Shown piece by piece: positions 47,570-59,300 of a stretch of DNA of 64,000 nt. Positions within the stretch are counted from its first letter, which is position 1. Each line of letters opens with the position of its first letter. The notes beneath the pieces are model-generated. The model had not been told where the DNA came from, ran no database searches, and saw only the letters and a list, made by a program, of their open reading frames with translations. Source of the DNA: Distichodus sexfasciatus (lineage: Eukaryota > Chordata > Actinopteri > Characiformes > Distichodontidae). The position numbers and the translations under genes were made by a program. The stretch is from contig JAVGVS010000025.1 in assembly GCA_032718565.1 (NCBI GenBank), positions 2,473,020 to 2,537,019 of the forward strand, written 5' to 3'.

Positions 47570-48465
47570 TAAACAATGGTATACATGTACAATATTAAGA
47601 AAATATCATGTGTGTTATTCAAAAGTGGCTCAGTTTGTGCGATGCATTTTCGGTTGTAGTGCAGAGTTTGCAATGAGGTAATTATAATTGTAAGTAGAAA
47701 CAGTTCTACAGTTCATGGAAAAAGAATGGCAGTGTGCACACATGCAGCAGCTTGGCATGCTCCATATGCTTTACACTAGAGATCTCTTCAGTCTGACACT
47801 GCTAGCGATACCCGTGCTTTGGGTGAAAAGTAATACTCAGAAATCAGACCTAAAATCTAGTGCTTAACATTGTTGTCAAATGAGTTTATTGGGAGACCAA
47901 ACTTAATTTGAGACATGAATATTTATCACAGCCTTCTGTAATCTGGCCATTCATTTAAACTGATCTGGTTTTGCGTTAGGCCTGGATTATGGCCTGAGTT
48001 TGGCCTCGGCCCTCCAGCAAGCCCCACGTCTCTACCGAGCCCGGAGCAGCCTGAAGGCATCCTGCCGTTTTTTTAAGTGAAGGATCAGAGGCTGAAATGC
48101 ATTCCTCCATTCTTGAAGCCGTTGTATTCAGAAGTTGGCCAGAGAACTGAGTCTTTTTCTGCCCGTGAATCACTCCTGCCCCCCTTTCCCTCTGTCAGCT
48201 TTTCCTTTTTTTCTTGCTCCTTCTTGGCCTTGGAGTGGGGTCAAGAGTTTAATGGGGAAAACATTTGAATCAGTGACACTAACCCAGAGCTCGTGCATTT
48301 TACAGAGCATTAACCCTCACCACCTCTCCACTGTAACAACGGAACAAAAAATAAAAACGTCCGCTGAAGAGAACGATATAAAAAAAGGCCATCGGAGAGC
48401 AACGTCTCGGTCATTTGTTTCTATTGATTGGACAGTTTAAATGGCACAAGAGCACGAATTCAGCA
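47570..48465. other. Intron 2, mixed sequence
   Basis: No repeat or exon is recognised up to about 48000. 48000-48465 is non-repetitive and leads into the GC-richer block that follows. Confidence 0.3.
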
Positions 48466-49320
48466 GGGTAACTCAGAGTTAACAGAGTCGAGGCCCGAGC
48501 CGGAGGACGGACGACGGCAACGACGGCGACAATGAAGGCTTCTGATTAAACAGCGACTATTATTGAGGTGAAAGCAAATCTCCAGCTTGCAGTGCCAGGT
48601 TAGAGTTGATGCGTTTTAATTAACATCCTTAAAAACAGCTCCCATCGGTCACGGCTCTGTGCGTTTATCAGAGTAGCGATTCAGCCGAGTGTCATTTGAA
48701 TAGCAAACAGGCACGTTGGAGAGAACGTCTGACCTGGAAAATTCACCTCCACCGCCACTTCATACACTTCAGGTTCGCCCTCTTTCGAAAAACAGCTCCT
48801 TTTCAACCTCACACGCAAGCGAATCTCAGCCCCGGTCCCGGCCCGGTCGCAGCGCCGACGCCGTTGACGTCTCGCCTTTCATTCCTTTCATGCATATTGA
48901 AATTATTTTTACCGTGCACGTGCGAGAGATGGTTTTTTCGGCTCGGCTCGGCTCGGCTCGACGAAGCGTGCGTGGGAAAGGCTGTCCCACTTAATGTCGC
49001 AGTCGCGTTTCTTGTTAACACGGCTGCATGTTTGCCCGTTCCCGTTCCAGCTCTTTGTTTGATGAAGCTCTTCGAGGGCAGCTCATTCTCCAGGTGTCAA
49101 GTGGCGCCTGCGTCGAGCAGCGGCGGAGATCAAACGCGATGAGGCTGGGGTTAGCCACCTTTCGCCAACCGTGGCGTAATCTCCCCTCCTCTGTGTTTAA
49201 TCGGGAGCCGGGATTGTTTATTGTCGCATCTCATTTCACTGGCGTATATGCATTCGTGCTATTTTTTCACATCAGCCTGCTGGCCGTGCGTCCTTCAGAC
49301 ATTAAAAGATGGAAATAACG
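48465..49320. promoter_or_regulatory. CpG-containing non-repetitive block, candidate regulatory element
   Basis: Nearly 900 bases of CpG-bearing, repeat-free sequence inside an intron otherwise filled with mobile elements. It contains CGACGGCAACGACGGCGAC (48513-48531) and a small (CGGCT)n run at 48939-48960. A 148-codon plus-strand frame (48696-49142) shows no domain and no plausible splice context. The absence of insertions may reflect constraint. Confidence 0.33.
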
Positions 49321-49574
49321 ACATCTTCTACCTTGATGTACTGCATTTTATAAAGGAGCTTTTCTAGCTACAAGCTACTTTAATAATTACATAAGTTGAG
49401 GCCAAGCTACTGTTTTAATATCACAGGTAGCTACAATACAAACTGTAGAGGAAATGTAGCTAACTATGTCAAAGCTTCATCCAGTAATAGTTACTACTTG
49501 TGCATAAACATTTTAGAAAATCTGAAACATGCTGTTAAAAGTGATGAAAAACGGTATATTTTAACTATTTAATG

Positions 49575-49745
49575 TCAGTGAGTGATTATTTGCCATTGTG
49601 AACACAGCACAGCACACAGTGCACCACCACAAATGTGACCTCTGGTTTTTACCCATCCGTGAAGGAGCAGTGGAAAGCTGATGGACAGTTCCCAGGGAGC
49701 AGTGCTTGGGGACGTACCATGCTCATGAGTACTTCACTGTGACGC
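49575..49745 (-). mobile_element. SINE family S2 copy, head missing
   Basis: Runs from GTGATTATTTGCCATTGTG through ATGTGACCTCTGG, TACCCATCCGTGAAGGAGC and GACGTACCATGCTCATGAG. It stops before the tRNA-like head, consistent with 5' truncation of a minus-strand copy. Confidence 0.6.
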
Positions 49746-49876
49746 GAGCATGTGCAGTGTATGCAAGGTAGCCTATCAGGTGCCATATCCGCCAACTTAA
49801 CCAATCAGAAACACTGCTATTTGAAAAAAACCTGTCTTTGTAAAAAGAGTTTTGCTACGCTACATCGCAATTACTC

Positions 49877-50199
49877 GTTCATTTATTATCTGAACCGCTT
49901 AACCCCAGTTGCGGTCATGGGGACCCGAGCCAACCCTGGAACTATGGGGAATAGGCGGGGAACAATACACCACAAGGCACATGTACTCATGTACACCTAT
50001 GGCGCAATTTAGAGTCACTAATCAACCTACAGAGCAAGCCTTTAGACTTTGGGAGGAAACTATAGCAGAAAACCAACTCCAACATGGGGAGGGGCACACA
50101 AATTCTACACAGAAAGACCCCACGGCCCACCCAGGGACTGAACCCAGGTTTTTCATGCTGTGACGTAACAGAGCTAACCACCACGCCACTGTGCCACCA
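49877..50199 (-). mobile_element. SINE family S1 copy
   Basis: Shows the TTCATTTATTATCTGAACCGC tail side, the AATTTAGAGTCACTAATCAAC body, a B-box-like GACTGAACCCAGG and the head side GAGCTAACCACCACGCCACT. It is more diverged than the copy at 22.1 kb. Confidence 0.68.
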
Positions 50200-50339
50200 C
50201 TTACTTGTTTAATTAGTACTTTTTAAATTACACCATTTTTAAAGTAGCTTTGCTTCTGATAAGCTACTCAAAAAGTAGATAAGTTAGGATAGTCACTAAC
50301 TCGTAACTAGTTAGCTGCACATGCCAAAATTCTATGAAA

Positions 50340-51025
50340 TATAAACTTTGGCTTGACGTTAAGCCATTCCTAGGAACACGCACGTACAACTGAAGACCTC
50401 GCTTCTCTGTCGGGGTCACTGTTAGCGAGCAGCGCTGTCGATGGAGCCGTTTTTATCCCGGTTCCAGATCAATGCCGCCTCTCCTCGCCTGCCATGCATC
50501 AGTCTCTTTAGGCCCAACATCTGAGCGCCGAGGCAGCAGTCGCGGGAGCGTGCTAATGCTAATGCGCTGCTCTATAGTCCTGTCATGTCTGTTTGGGCTA
50601 CTTAATGCTCCAACATCGCTCTGGTTGGCTGGGCCCATATGTCATTCAAATGGGTGTGTGTGTATGTGTGTGTGTGTCTGGAGAGTGTGTGTGTGTGTGT
50701 GTGTGAGGGTGGGAGGAACGACGAGTGCTCTGGCACCAGACCGACAGGCAGCGAGGCCACGCCGAAATTATAAAATCGCTGTCTCTGCTCGTCCAACCAT
50801 TTGCATTACAAGCACAGTGAAACCCCCACAATCAGGGGAAACGCGGCCAAGCGCCCGAGACGCCGTGTTGCTTACAGCGTAGGTGTGGCAGAAACGTTTT
50901 GGGCATAAAATGTGCTTGCCTGGCTTGATAGCTTGCTAAAAGGAGTGTAACAATACACACATTTCACGATAAAGTGTCACACCTGGGATTGGGCCGTATG
51001 AGGTTAATATTGTGTTAGGTGTTAT
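50340..51025. other. Intron 2, GC-richer patch with (TG)n
   Basis: 50340-50640 is non-repetitive and GC-balanced. TG runs lie at 50655-50706. The 136-codon frame 50472-50882 spans the TG repeat and is not a credible gene. Confidence 0.35.
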
Positions 51026-51029
51026 GTTA

Positions 51030-51227
51030 GTGAAAGTGAGTGACTGTCATTGTGAACACAGCACACAGTGCACCACAATGAAAAGGGACCTTTGACCCAT
51101 CCGTGAAGGAGCAGTGAATAGCTGATATGGGCAGCACCCGTCGAGCAGTGCCTTGCTCATGAGTACCTCAGTGGTAACTTTACCGATCCAGGATTTGAAC
51201 CGGCGACCTTCTGATCATGGGGCGAAC
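51030..51227 (-). mobile_element. SINE family S2 copy, split by a hAT element (left part)
   Basis: Contains the family words GAACACAGCACACAGTGCACC, TTTGACCCATCCGTGAAGG, CTTGCTCATGAGTACCTCAG and the reverse B box GGATTTGAACCGG. The SINE resumes after the hAT insertion at 52326 (GGGCGAAC TATTACGCCACC), which fixes the order of the two events. Confidence 0.75.
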
Positions 51228-52325
51228 TAGAGCTGTAACTATCGATTCTTTTTGTAATCGAGTATTCTATCGATTTTCTTATCGATTAATCGAGTAATCG
51301 GATAAATTAAAAAAAGACAATACATTTGTTTTTAGGCTTATTCTAGTGTGTGAGTAGAAGTTAGCAATACGTGCTTTATGGTGTTGAATTTCGGACGCCC
51401 TGCACTACTCATAGTTTGATGTGTAAATGCTGACATAGTTATGAAATCAGCACATTTCTGATGAAAGCTGACTCATTTTTTTATCTTTAGGTCAAATAAA
51501 AGAACTGAAAGAACATCGTTTACTGCTGAGTTTTTATCTGTTATTGTCTATTATCTGTGGCGTAACATTCTAACACTTCTTTATCCGTTTGGTGTCCACC
51601 AGAATATAGAATAACATTTTTTTGATAAATACATTTTCTATTATTCTTCTTTCCTATTGATTACACTATAACATTATAAAATTTAAGTTAAAAAAATCTG
51701 ATCAAATGAAAATGAAGAAATACTGAAGTTTTTGGTCATTTTGAATCAATTTGGCCTAGAAAATGTGCTGCTTTTGGCTTTTCTGGGAGAGAACTACATT
51801 TCCCACAATCCCCTGCGCGCTCCTCGGGGACGCGTCATAATAAAGCGTTTAGCGTGCGTTGCGGAATAAACTATGGAAGATCTCTGGGAAACTCAATAAA
51901 CGGCTGTATTGTGAGTAGAACGCTGCTTGTTGTGGTTATTCAGCAGCTACATGTGCGTTTTGTCTGTAATGAAGGGTGCGTTTAAACCGAGCGTTGTAGC
52001 GAGTCATGACGCTGACGCGGGTGCTCGCGAACACAGGGCGCGTGTTTACATCGCAAAAATGTCATTTATGGGTTTTTACGTATTTACTTCTGTTTTAGTG
52101 CACAGAATATCTCACAAATACCTTCACATACTGAGGGATCAGGTCTTGTCTTGATCGCGTCTCTAAAAACAATGTGCATCATTAATAAGCATCCGTGTGA
52201 GATACAAGCGGCGCGTGCACTAGCGAGTGAAACGAATTAAACGAAGCTTCGATTCTGGAAAAATTGCCTCGACCATTTTTTGTAATCGAATGATTCGAGT
52301 TATTCGAATAATCGTTTCAGCTCTA
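51228..52325 (+). mobile_element. Non-autonomous hAT transposon (family H1), copy A
   Basis: The left end TAGAGCTGTAAC and right end GTTTCAGCTCTA form terminal inverted repeats, followed inward by multiple ATCGA/TCGAT words at both ends. The flanking octamer GGGCGAAC is perfect on both sides (51220-51227 and 52326-52333), the hAT hallmark. The 1098-bp element is nearly identical to copy B at 58192. It has no transposase; the 75-codon frame inside is also in copy B but has no domain. The interior carries ACTACATTTCCCACAATCC at 51793-51811, then a CpG-rich part. Confidence 0.93.
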
Positions 52326-52349
52326 GGGCGAACTATTACGCCACCGTCT
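52326..52349 (-). mobile_element. SINE family S2 copy, head remnant after hAT insertion
   Basis: GGGCGAAC TATTACGCCACC continues the tRNA-like head of the SINE at 51030-51227. The first eight bases are the target-site duplication. Confidence 0.7.
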
Positions 52350-52755
52350 GCCCCGGTGAGGTGCTATTGGTTACTGAGGTCAAGGTTAGGGATAAGTGTA
52401 GCTGTGATGTTACATCTAATTAGTAGAAGGAACTTACAAAGATAGCGATGCAAGATTTTTATAGGTGGGAGGACCTGACTGTCCCCTAAAAGACACAAAC
52501 ACTATGATTTGTTCAATTCTTAGGGTTTCGTAAGGACCTGGTCCTCATGAGGGAAAAATGCATTTGTAATAAATGTGCTGCTTTTACACAAAAAACTAAA
52601 AGAGTTAAAAGACTTGCTTTTGGTTAACTGAGACTCCAAGAAGTTCTGTATTGGTCAGAATTATGGTTTATTTCCATTGTAGGTTTGGAAATATGTACAA
52701 TTTGGATTTTTCTACTTTTTGTCCTTGCCAGCTCTGGCAGCTATCCCTCCTTTTC

Positions 52756-52795
<40 letters not shown>

Positions 52796-53480
52796 TGCTG
52801 AGAGAGCCAGGGCTGCAACTGAATGCAGGCAGACCAACAAGTGTCTCATTAGGCTGAAGAGAGGCTGTGGAATCAGATGACTTGGCATTGGGGTTAATAG
52901 TCTAACCCGGCTCATGCCAAGCGCTCCGCTTCATTCATTAGGGCACGCAGCCAAGCACCGCGGCCAATCAGCGCTAACAATAGCCCCCCATTCATTAAGG
53001 GAATCTGAAAAAAATCATTACATTAAAATGGCAGCAATGATCGCACGTCTGATACGTCAGTCTTTCACACTTCACACTCACAGGCCATACGTCCGCCTGC
53101 GGCTCGCCCGCTGCTTTAATCTGAACTCCATAGGGATAGAAAATATATGGATAGAGCTGCTCATTCTTAATGTTTGATCGGTTCTTTATATTAGATCGCT
53201 GGAATAATCAGCAGATGTGGGTGGATGGGAAGGTAAGTTATGACTGTGCATTGTCCAGTTAATACATGTGTATTGTAGCATTAGATGCATCAGATAGTGT
53301 TGTAATGTGAATATCAAGTATCGCTTGCTGTGAAAATACAGGAAATTGCCGGCAACTCTGCTGGCAGTGTTATAATGTAAATTTACAGGAAAAAATTATC
53401 TGTCAACTTAGCTATAATATAGGTAGAAGAATTACCAGCAAAATGCCAGTAAGTGTACTGTATTTGATATTTACAGGGTC
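52350..53480. other. Intron 2 with (GT)n and a possible regulatory patch
   Basis: A pure GT run lies at 52758-52792. Positions 52860-53180 are non-repetitive and GC-balanced, with CATTCATTA and CATTAAGG words. No exon is recognised. Confidence 0.4.
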
Positions 53481-53482
53481 AA

Positions 53483-53543
53483 ATGCAGAGGTCACATTTT
53501 GTGTGCGGTGCTGTGTTCACAATGTCAAATAATCATTCACTAA
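53483..53543 (+). mobile_element. SINE family S2 fragment
   Basis: GGTCAAATGCAGAGGTCACATTTTGTG and GTGTTCACAATGTCAAATAATC match the tail-side part of family S2 in plus orientation. Only about 60 bases remain. Confidence 0.5.
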
Positions 53544-53799
53544 AATTTACTGACATGCTGTAATTTTTCTACATCATTGTGCTGTGTTGTCTACTGCAAA
53601 TCTTTCTCTTTATTATTCAGAAGCAATATTTTTGCACTTTGAATGTAGAAAATGAAGAAAACGAACGTTTAATATATAGCCACAAACGGCAACGAGCAGG
53701 GTCCAATCACAAATTGCTAAAAGCAGTTCAAAAGGGTCAGCACTGACCATCAGACAGTGTCTGTGTATGTGTATACAACAATAAAGTGAAATGACCTAA

Positions 53800-54045
53800 A
53801 ATGAGTTGAAAGCAAAATTCAGAATCCTTAATACGTTGCTTGATTATTATGATTATTTGTTCAATTCTGTTAATACTCCCACCAGTGTGTGTTCATGCAC
53901 TGTCCCCTTAAAAACTTACCACCTGTGCTATCACTCGAATCTGCCCTTTCCAGTCTGCCACTGTATCTCTATGTGTTTTAGCTATTTTAAAATATCATTA
54001 ACCGTAATTGAGGTTTTGATTTGAGGTCATATTGCCCATCCCTTA
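53800..54045 (-). mobile_element. H2-type MITE fragment
   Basis: Ends with TGAGGTCATATTGCCCATCCC, like the H2 terminus at 27877. Upstream words (CACTGTCCCCTTAAAA and GTCTGCCACTGTATCTCTATGTG) are the reverse complement of the H2 interior. The left end is not defined. Confidence 0.5.
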
Positions 54046-55040
54046 GAGAAATAACTGTAAACCTACAGCAAATGGTTCCGGTGTAATAAAAACTGCAAAC
54101 ACTTAAAGAAAAAAGGCCCGGACAGCAGTTGTGTCTGTGGTTTCGCAGAGATTTCATTCTTAAAATAATTCCCAGTGCTGAAGCGGTTTGGCGGTGGGAA
54201 TGAGAGAGGAGCCGCTCTAACGTCAACACTAACAGGCTCTGTTGAGCAACGCTTTGCACTCGGTCCAGCCGTGGTTCTCTGCCACATCTAATGAGTCGCA
54301 ACATACGTTTTGGCTTGTGTCGAGGAGCATTAAAACCGGAATGAAAAAGGAAAAATACATTTAAAGAAAACGAAACCCGGCAGAGCACTTTATGTCATGG
54401 GCTGGCACGACTGGCGCTGGTTTTCCTCCTGTGTTTCACCCCATGTGGAGAGCGATGGCAGCTGCTTGTTAGGAGCATGTTGCGTAAGTATGTGTGTGTG
54501 TGTGGTGGTGGGGGGTTTAGAGGCCGGATCGGCAGGCGGGCAGGGGGGAGGGCGGTGGGATAGGGGGGTTATGGGAAGGGTGACGGTCTCAGCTGCATCT
54601 GATGGTGTGCAGGCCAGAAGTGCACTCACCCATTCCCAAGACGACACAAGCTTTCTGGCTCAGCCGTAAAGCTCCCGTTTGCCATAACGAAGCACTTAGA
54701 GGCAGCTCTCGAGAACGGCTTCACCGGCCTTAATTTGTTTTTGGAACTTTCTTTTGTGGTGCTGTTGTCATCTCACTCTTTTGACATAGCCGACCACATC
54801 TGTGTTTCTTTATATAGTCTAGTTCAGGGGCATTGCTAGACATAATGCTCTACTGGGCCACAGACCCGCACCTCCTCTTAGCCTGACTGACTATATCCTT
54901 TGCAAATTTACATCAACAGCTACAGCCAGATGTTACTTCGCTCATCCTCAGAAGTCATTCAGTTTACGTTATTATAAGTTAGTACTATTTACATTATTTA
55001 GTAAGCGTGTAATAATACATTTATCTACATCAGTACTTCA
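54046..55040. other. Intron 2, non-repetitive with short TG and G runs
   Basis: 54060-54780 is repeat-free apart from a TG/GGTGG run at 54490-54570. The open frames on both strands lack domains. It may contain regulatory sequence, with weak support. Confidence 0.3.
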
Positions 55041-55044
55041 GTTG

Positions 55045-55165
55045 GTAGGGGCATCATTACATCAGGCGCAGTTGGTAGTGTAATAGTTCAGCAGTTGGCC
55101 TCGGTAAACCTACCACTGAGGTGCTCATGAGCACGGTGCCACAATAACAGATTATCACTCACATT
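55045..55165 (+). mobile_element. SINE family S2 fragment, old
   Basis: GCAGTTGGTAGTGTAATAGTT resembles the plus-strand head and CCACTGAGGTGCTCATGAGC the body of family S2. It is the most diverged copy seen. Confidence 0.4.
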
Positions 55166-55169
55166 TAAA

Positions 55170-56470
55170 AAATTGATTTATCATCAAACCTGTAGCATTG
55201 ATCCAAAATGAAAATAAAATTGATTAGATGTCAAACATGTCATTCCACTTCATATGGAACATGAAGTGCAGGCGATATTTTAAAAAGCAATATTGTTTTT
55301 CATTTAAATGCATAAATGAGCTCAGGAATAAATGATTTTTTTGCCTTTTTGTGATTTGATATGAGTAGAAGTGACTGTGTTAAATCAGCATATGATAGTT
55401 TCATATTGCTCATTAACTCCTCAGTTTGATTGAAATTGAATCGTAGCAGACATTGTGAGATCAGCAGACACTGAATCGTTGTCCATTGATTCTATATAAT
55501 ATACTGTGATGAAACTAATATATAGCTGGTATAACTATTAATAGTAGAATTTTTTTGTACACACACAGCTGCAGCTTCTATTTGGCATTAAAACTATGTT
55601 CCTGGACTTTGGTATCCACTTTTTTCCTAACATAATCATTCAACATTACTGCACTTTCAAATAAATAGTTTAGTCATTGAAAACTTAATGTGAGATTTTA
55701 CAGGGGCGCAGCACATAATTACTGGGGCACGGGGTTCTGTTGATGCCCATGGTCTAGTTGGATGAGACACTTTAGTGAAGGTCTCAGTCTGTTATTTTTA
55801 ACACTACTGGCAAACGTGAAATAAATCCAGTTTCTATTTAGCACTTGCTGATGTGGACAGGAAAAAGAAAATGCACGTCCCCTAAATGTAAAGGATGTAA
55901 TATACTAGCTGTGTGTTGAGGGAAATATAGAGAAAAACTTGCACACTGTGCTATCTGTTCCCAAAACAAGTCTTTTTATTGCAGAAACAAAGCAACAATG
56001 TCTTCATTGTTGCAGTCCTCACAATGATGTACAATAATGTACAGCCTGATGGAGACTCGGCTGAGTCGAAACGTTTTTGTCGTTGTAAAGCAATAAAAGG
56101 CTTGATCTTGAGTGAAGATAACACTGGAGTTTTTTTTCTAAAAATCTTTTTTTCTGGCAGTGTTACACGTAGAATAAAACATTTTGCTGAATGGTAGACA
56201 GATATATGGAGCTTCTGGCTGATGCTTTATCGGGTATTAATTATTCCTCAGAACGATTTCAAATACTTTCTTTGCTAACACAGTGTTACACAGCATAACT
56301 ACACATCGTATCTAATAACACACACTCCTCTTTATTGCCCAATGTGTCACCAGTCTAGTTTAAAATGCATGGTTTTCTGTGGCAGCATGATCTGGTTAAA
56401 CATCTTCCCATTTTGATTACTTACACCACTTACATGGTCTTGGCATTAAAACCATAATGTAAAACTGTTT
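55170..56470. other. Intron 2, old repeat debris
   Basis: AT-rich. Positions 56040-56105 hold CAGCCTGATGGAGACTCGG and GAGTCGAAACGTTTTTGTCG, a motif I associate with a widespread vertebrate retroelement 3' region. No gene is supported. Confidence 0.3.
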
Positions 56471-56477
56471 TGATAGC

Positions 56478-57113
56478 TAGGCATGCACGATATGATATGT
56501 GGATTGGGTATTGGTCCGATAACGACTCAAAAAGCTGGACTGGGTATCGAAGCAATTGGGCCGATCTATGGAGCCGATCTGTAAATTGTATGTTTTTCTA
56601 GGTGTGTGCAAGCCCCATTGGTTATGCATGGGAGGTGGCGCTGCGGTGAAGCTGGTGTATTGTTCGAGGTTCATGTTCATTGGTACATATTGATATGACA
56701 ATGAGCAGAACAAGCAACGCACCTCACTACAACCCCAACAGTGAATCGTCATACTTTTTGATTTCTATAGTGACACCAGCTCTTGTTTGCGATATTTGTG
56801 TTCCTGATGGTTTTACTGCCGCAGGATTACGGAACGTCACAAAATTTCACGTTTTTAAATGAATAATTTTTGAGATTTTAATAATTAATAATTTAGCATA
56901 TACATATGAATGTGTAATTATTACATTGTTTTAGTTAGGAAAACAGAATTTAAGTCAACTATTCCCTTAAGCATGACAGAATAATCTCAGTCTCCTCCGC
57001 ACAGAGAAATACACAGTTTATTAATTAAAAACTGTTATCAGATCAGCACTCAGGATCAGCTGATATCCAAAGGTTTTCAGGGAAACTGAAAAAGTTGGAT
57101 CGGTTCATCACTG
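56478..57113 (-). mobile_element. hAT-like MITE (family H6), inverted copy
   Basis: The ends are TAGGCATGCACGAT and ATCGGTTCATCACTG. The flanking octamers TTGATAGC (56470-56477) and TTGATAAC (57114-57121) match at seven of eight positions. The interior is the reverse complement of the 46914 copy, for example GTAATTATTACATTG-type and CCCATTGGTTATGCATGGG words. No coding capacity is present. Confidence 0.72.
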
Positions 57114-57121
57114 TTGATAAC

Positions 57122-58183
57122 TCTATATTGATATTTCTTTTATTTTCCTTCAGTTAAACAATACTGTATGAATTTACAAGTGGTTTTCTAGTCTTTTAAA
57201 TGCAATCGGACCCTCACAGCCACCTAAAAACTTGCACCGACCCACACAACCATACCCACACGAGTACACTCTGACCACCGCTGACCTTAAAAGCTCACAG
57301 ACTGTTGCATTTACTCTCCACTTGAAAATGATGGAGAAGCTCTCATACAGGTTGATGGAACAGTACATCAGCCTCACAGTGGAATTTTAAGTGTTTATTT
57401 TATGCCAGATTTGATGTCACTAAAATCTAAAAACTGTTTGTAACACTGCAGGATACTATTAACCCATGATACTACTTTTATACAACACAACACTATAGTT
57501 CTAGCCTCATCACACTCATCATAACACATGAGCTCACACATCATGATATTTCAGCACAGGGTTTATCTGCACAGCATCATATATTCTTAGTGCAATTAGG
57601 CAGACTTCTATACATGCTTTAATTTTAAAATGTAACATTTTATTAGTTTATATTAATCTATATTAATGTTCTTTTAATCATAAATGTGTGATGTGGCTCT
57701 TAAAGTTAAAACGGTTTGTTAACATCCACAGCCACGCCTGCATTTCTGCACCACAGAATAATGTCATTTTCCCCATGGCACTGATATTAATGCTCCTTCC
57801 TAATGATGTACATTTTAATATTGAAACAGTAAAAATTGGTCCAATAATGTTGGCAGTTTTAAACATTAATCAGCAAGCGTCCACTGAGGACCGATATTAT
57901 TGTTCGTCCCTGATGCCAAGGCTTATTAAAACCCATTCATTAAAAGCTATAATATTAGAAGAAAACTGGAGTATGAGCGCAACATGTTTGCAAAAAATGG
58001 AGGTAACTACACAACAGCATACACTTCCATAGCTGTTAAGTCTTCTCTATCGGGATCTAATTTTAGAATTAGCTTTTTATTTCTATTTCCAAATAATGTT
58101 CATGTTTAAATTCTGCTCTTTTATACATAAATATGGATTATTTCTACCTTAATCCTGTTCTCACACTCTGGTTACATGTACAC
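57122..58183. other. Intron 2; 57.88-58.02 kb is repeated at 59.39 kb
   Basis: AT-rich. The segment 57878-58010 (CACTGAGGACCGATATTA through AACATGTTTGCAAAAAATGG) has a diverged second copy at about 59393-59510, on the other side of hAT copy B. The 114-codon frame at 57688-58032 has no recognisable domain. Confidence 0.4.
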
Positions 58184-58191
58184 ATCCATAC

Positions 58192-59292
58192 TAGAGCTGT
58201 AACTATCGATTCTTTTTGTAATCGAGTATTCTATCGATTTTCTTATCGATTAATCGAGTAATCGGATAAATTAAAAAAAGACAATGTTTTTAGGCTTATT
58301 CTAGTGTGTGAGCAGAAGTTAGCAATACGTGCTTTATGGTGTTGAATTTTGGACGCCCTGCACTACTCATAGTTTGATGTGTAAATGCTGACATAGTTAT
58401 AAAATCAGCACATTTCTGATGAAAGCTGACTCATTTTTTAATCTTTAGGTCAAATAAAAGAACTGAAAGAACAATGAAAGAACATCGTTTACTGCTGAGT
58501 TTTTATCTATTATTGTCTATTTATTATCTGTGGCGTAACATTCTAACACTTCTTTATCCATTTGGTGTCCATCAGAAAATAGAATAACATTTTTTTGATA
58601 AATACATTTTCTATATTTCTTCTTTCCTATTGATTACACTATAACATTATAAAATTTAAGTTAAAAAAATCTGATCAAATGAAAATGAAGAAATACTGAA
58701 GTTTTTGGTCATTTTGAATCAATTTGGCCTAGAAAATGTGCTGCTTTTGGCTTTTCTGGGAGAGAACTACATTTCCCACAATCCCCTGCGCGCTCCTCGG
58801 GGACGCGTCATAATAAAGCGTTTAGCGTGCGTTACGGAATAAACTATGGAAGATCTCTGGGAAACTCAATAAACGGCTGTATTGTGAGTAGAACGCTGCT
58901 TGTTGTGGTTATTCAGCAGCTACATGTGCGTTTTGTCTGTAATGAAGGGTGCGTTTAAACCGAGCGTTGTAGCGAGTCATGACGCTGACGCGGGTGCTCG
59001 CGAACACAGGGCGCGTGTTTACATCGCAAAAATGTCATTTATGGGTTTTTACGTATTTACTTCTGTTTTAGTGCACAAACACAAATACCTTCACATACTG
59101 AGGGATCAGGTCTTGTCTTGATCGCGTCTCTAAAAACAATGTGCATCATTAATAAGCATCCGTGTGAGATACAAGCGGCGCATGCACTAGCGAGTGAAAC
59201 GAATTAAACGAAGCTTCGATTCTGGAAAAATTGCCTCGACCATTTTTTGTAATCGAATGATTCGAGTTATTCGAATAATCGTTTCAGCTCTA
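58192..59292 (+). mobile_element. Non-autonomous hAT transposon (family H1), copy B
   Basis: Has the same termini as copy A (TAGAGCTGTAAC and GTTTCAGCTCTA) with a perfect octamer ATCCATAC on both sides (58184-58191 and 59293-59300). The 1101-bp sequence differs from copy A by scattered substitutions and small indels. These include a short duplication of AAGAACA-type sequence near 58466-58488 and a six-base in-frame difference in the 73-codon internal frame. ACTACATTTCCCACAATCC is at 58766-58784. Confidence 0.93.
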
Positions 59293-59300
59293 ATCCATAC

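Larger units (their letters stand above)
49340..50330. mobile_element. Repeat rich in TAGCTAC words, hosting two SINEs
   Basis: The flanks 49340-49560 and 50210-50330 share a vocabulary of AGCTAC, GTAGCT and AAGCTACT words and appear to be two halves of one old element, split by the SINE copies at 49575-49745 and 49877-50199. Its class is uncertain. Confidence 0.45.

Noticed and set aside
51927..52154. 75-codon frame also present as 73 codons in the second hAT copy
   Set aside because: The copies are nearly identical overall, so a shared frame is expected without selection. The product has no transposase or other domain.
57688..58032. 114-codon plus-strand frame
   Set aside because: It overlaps a dispersed AT-rich repeat, part of which recurs at 59.4 kb without an open frame.
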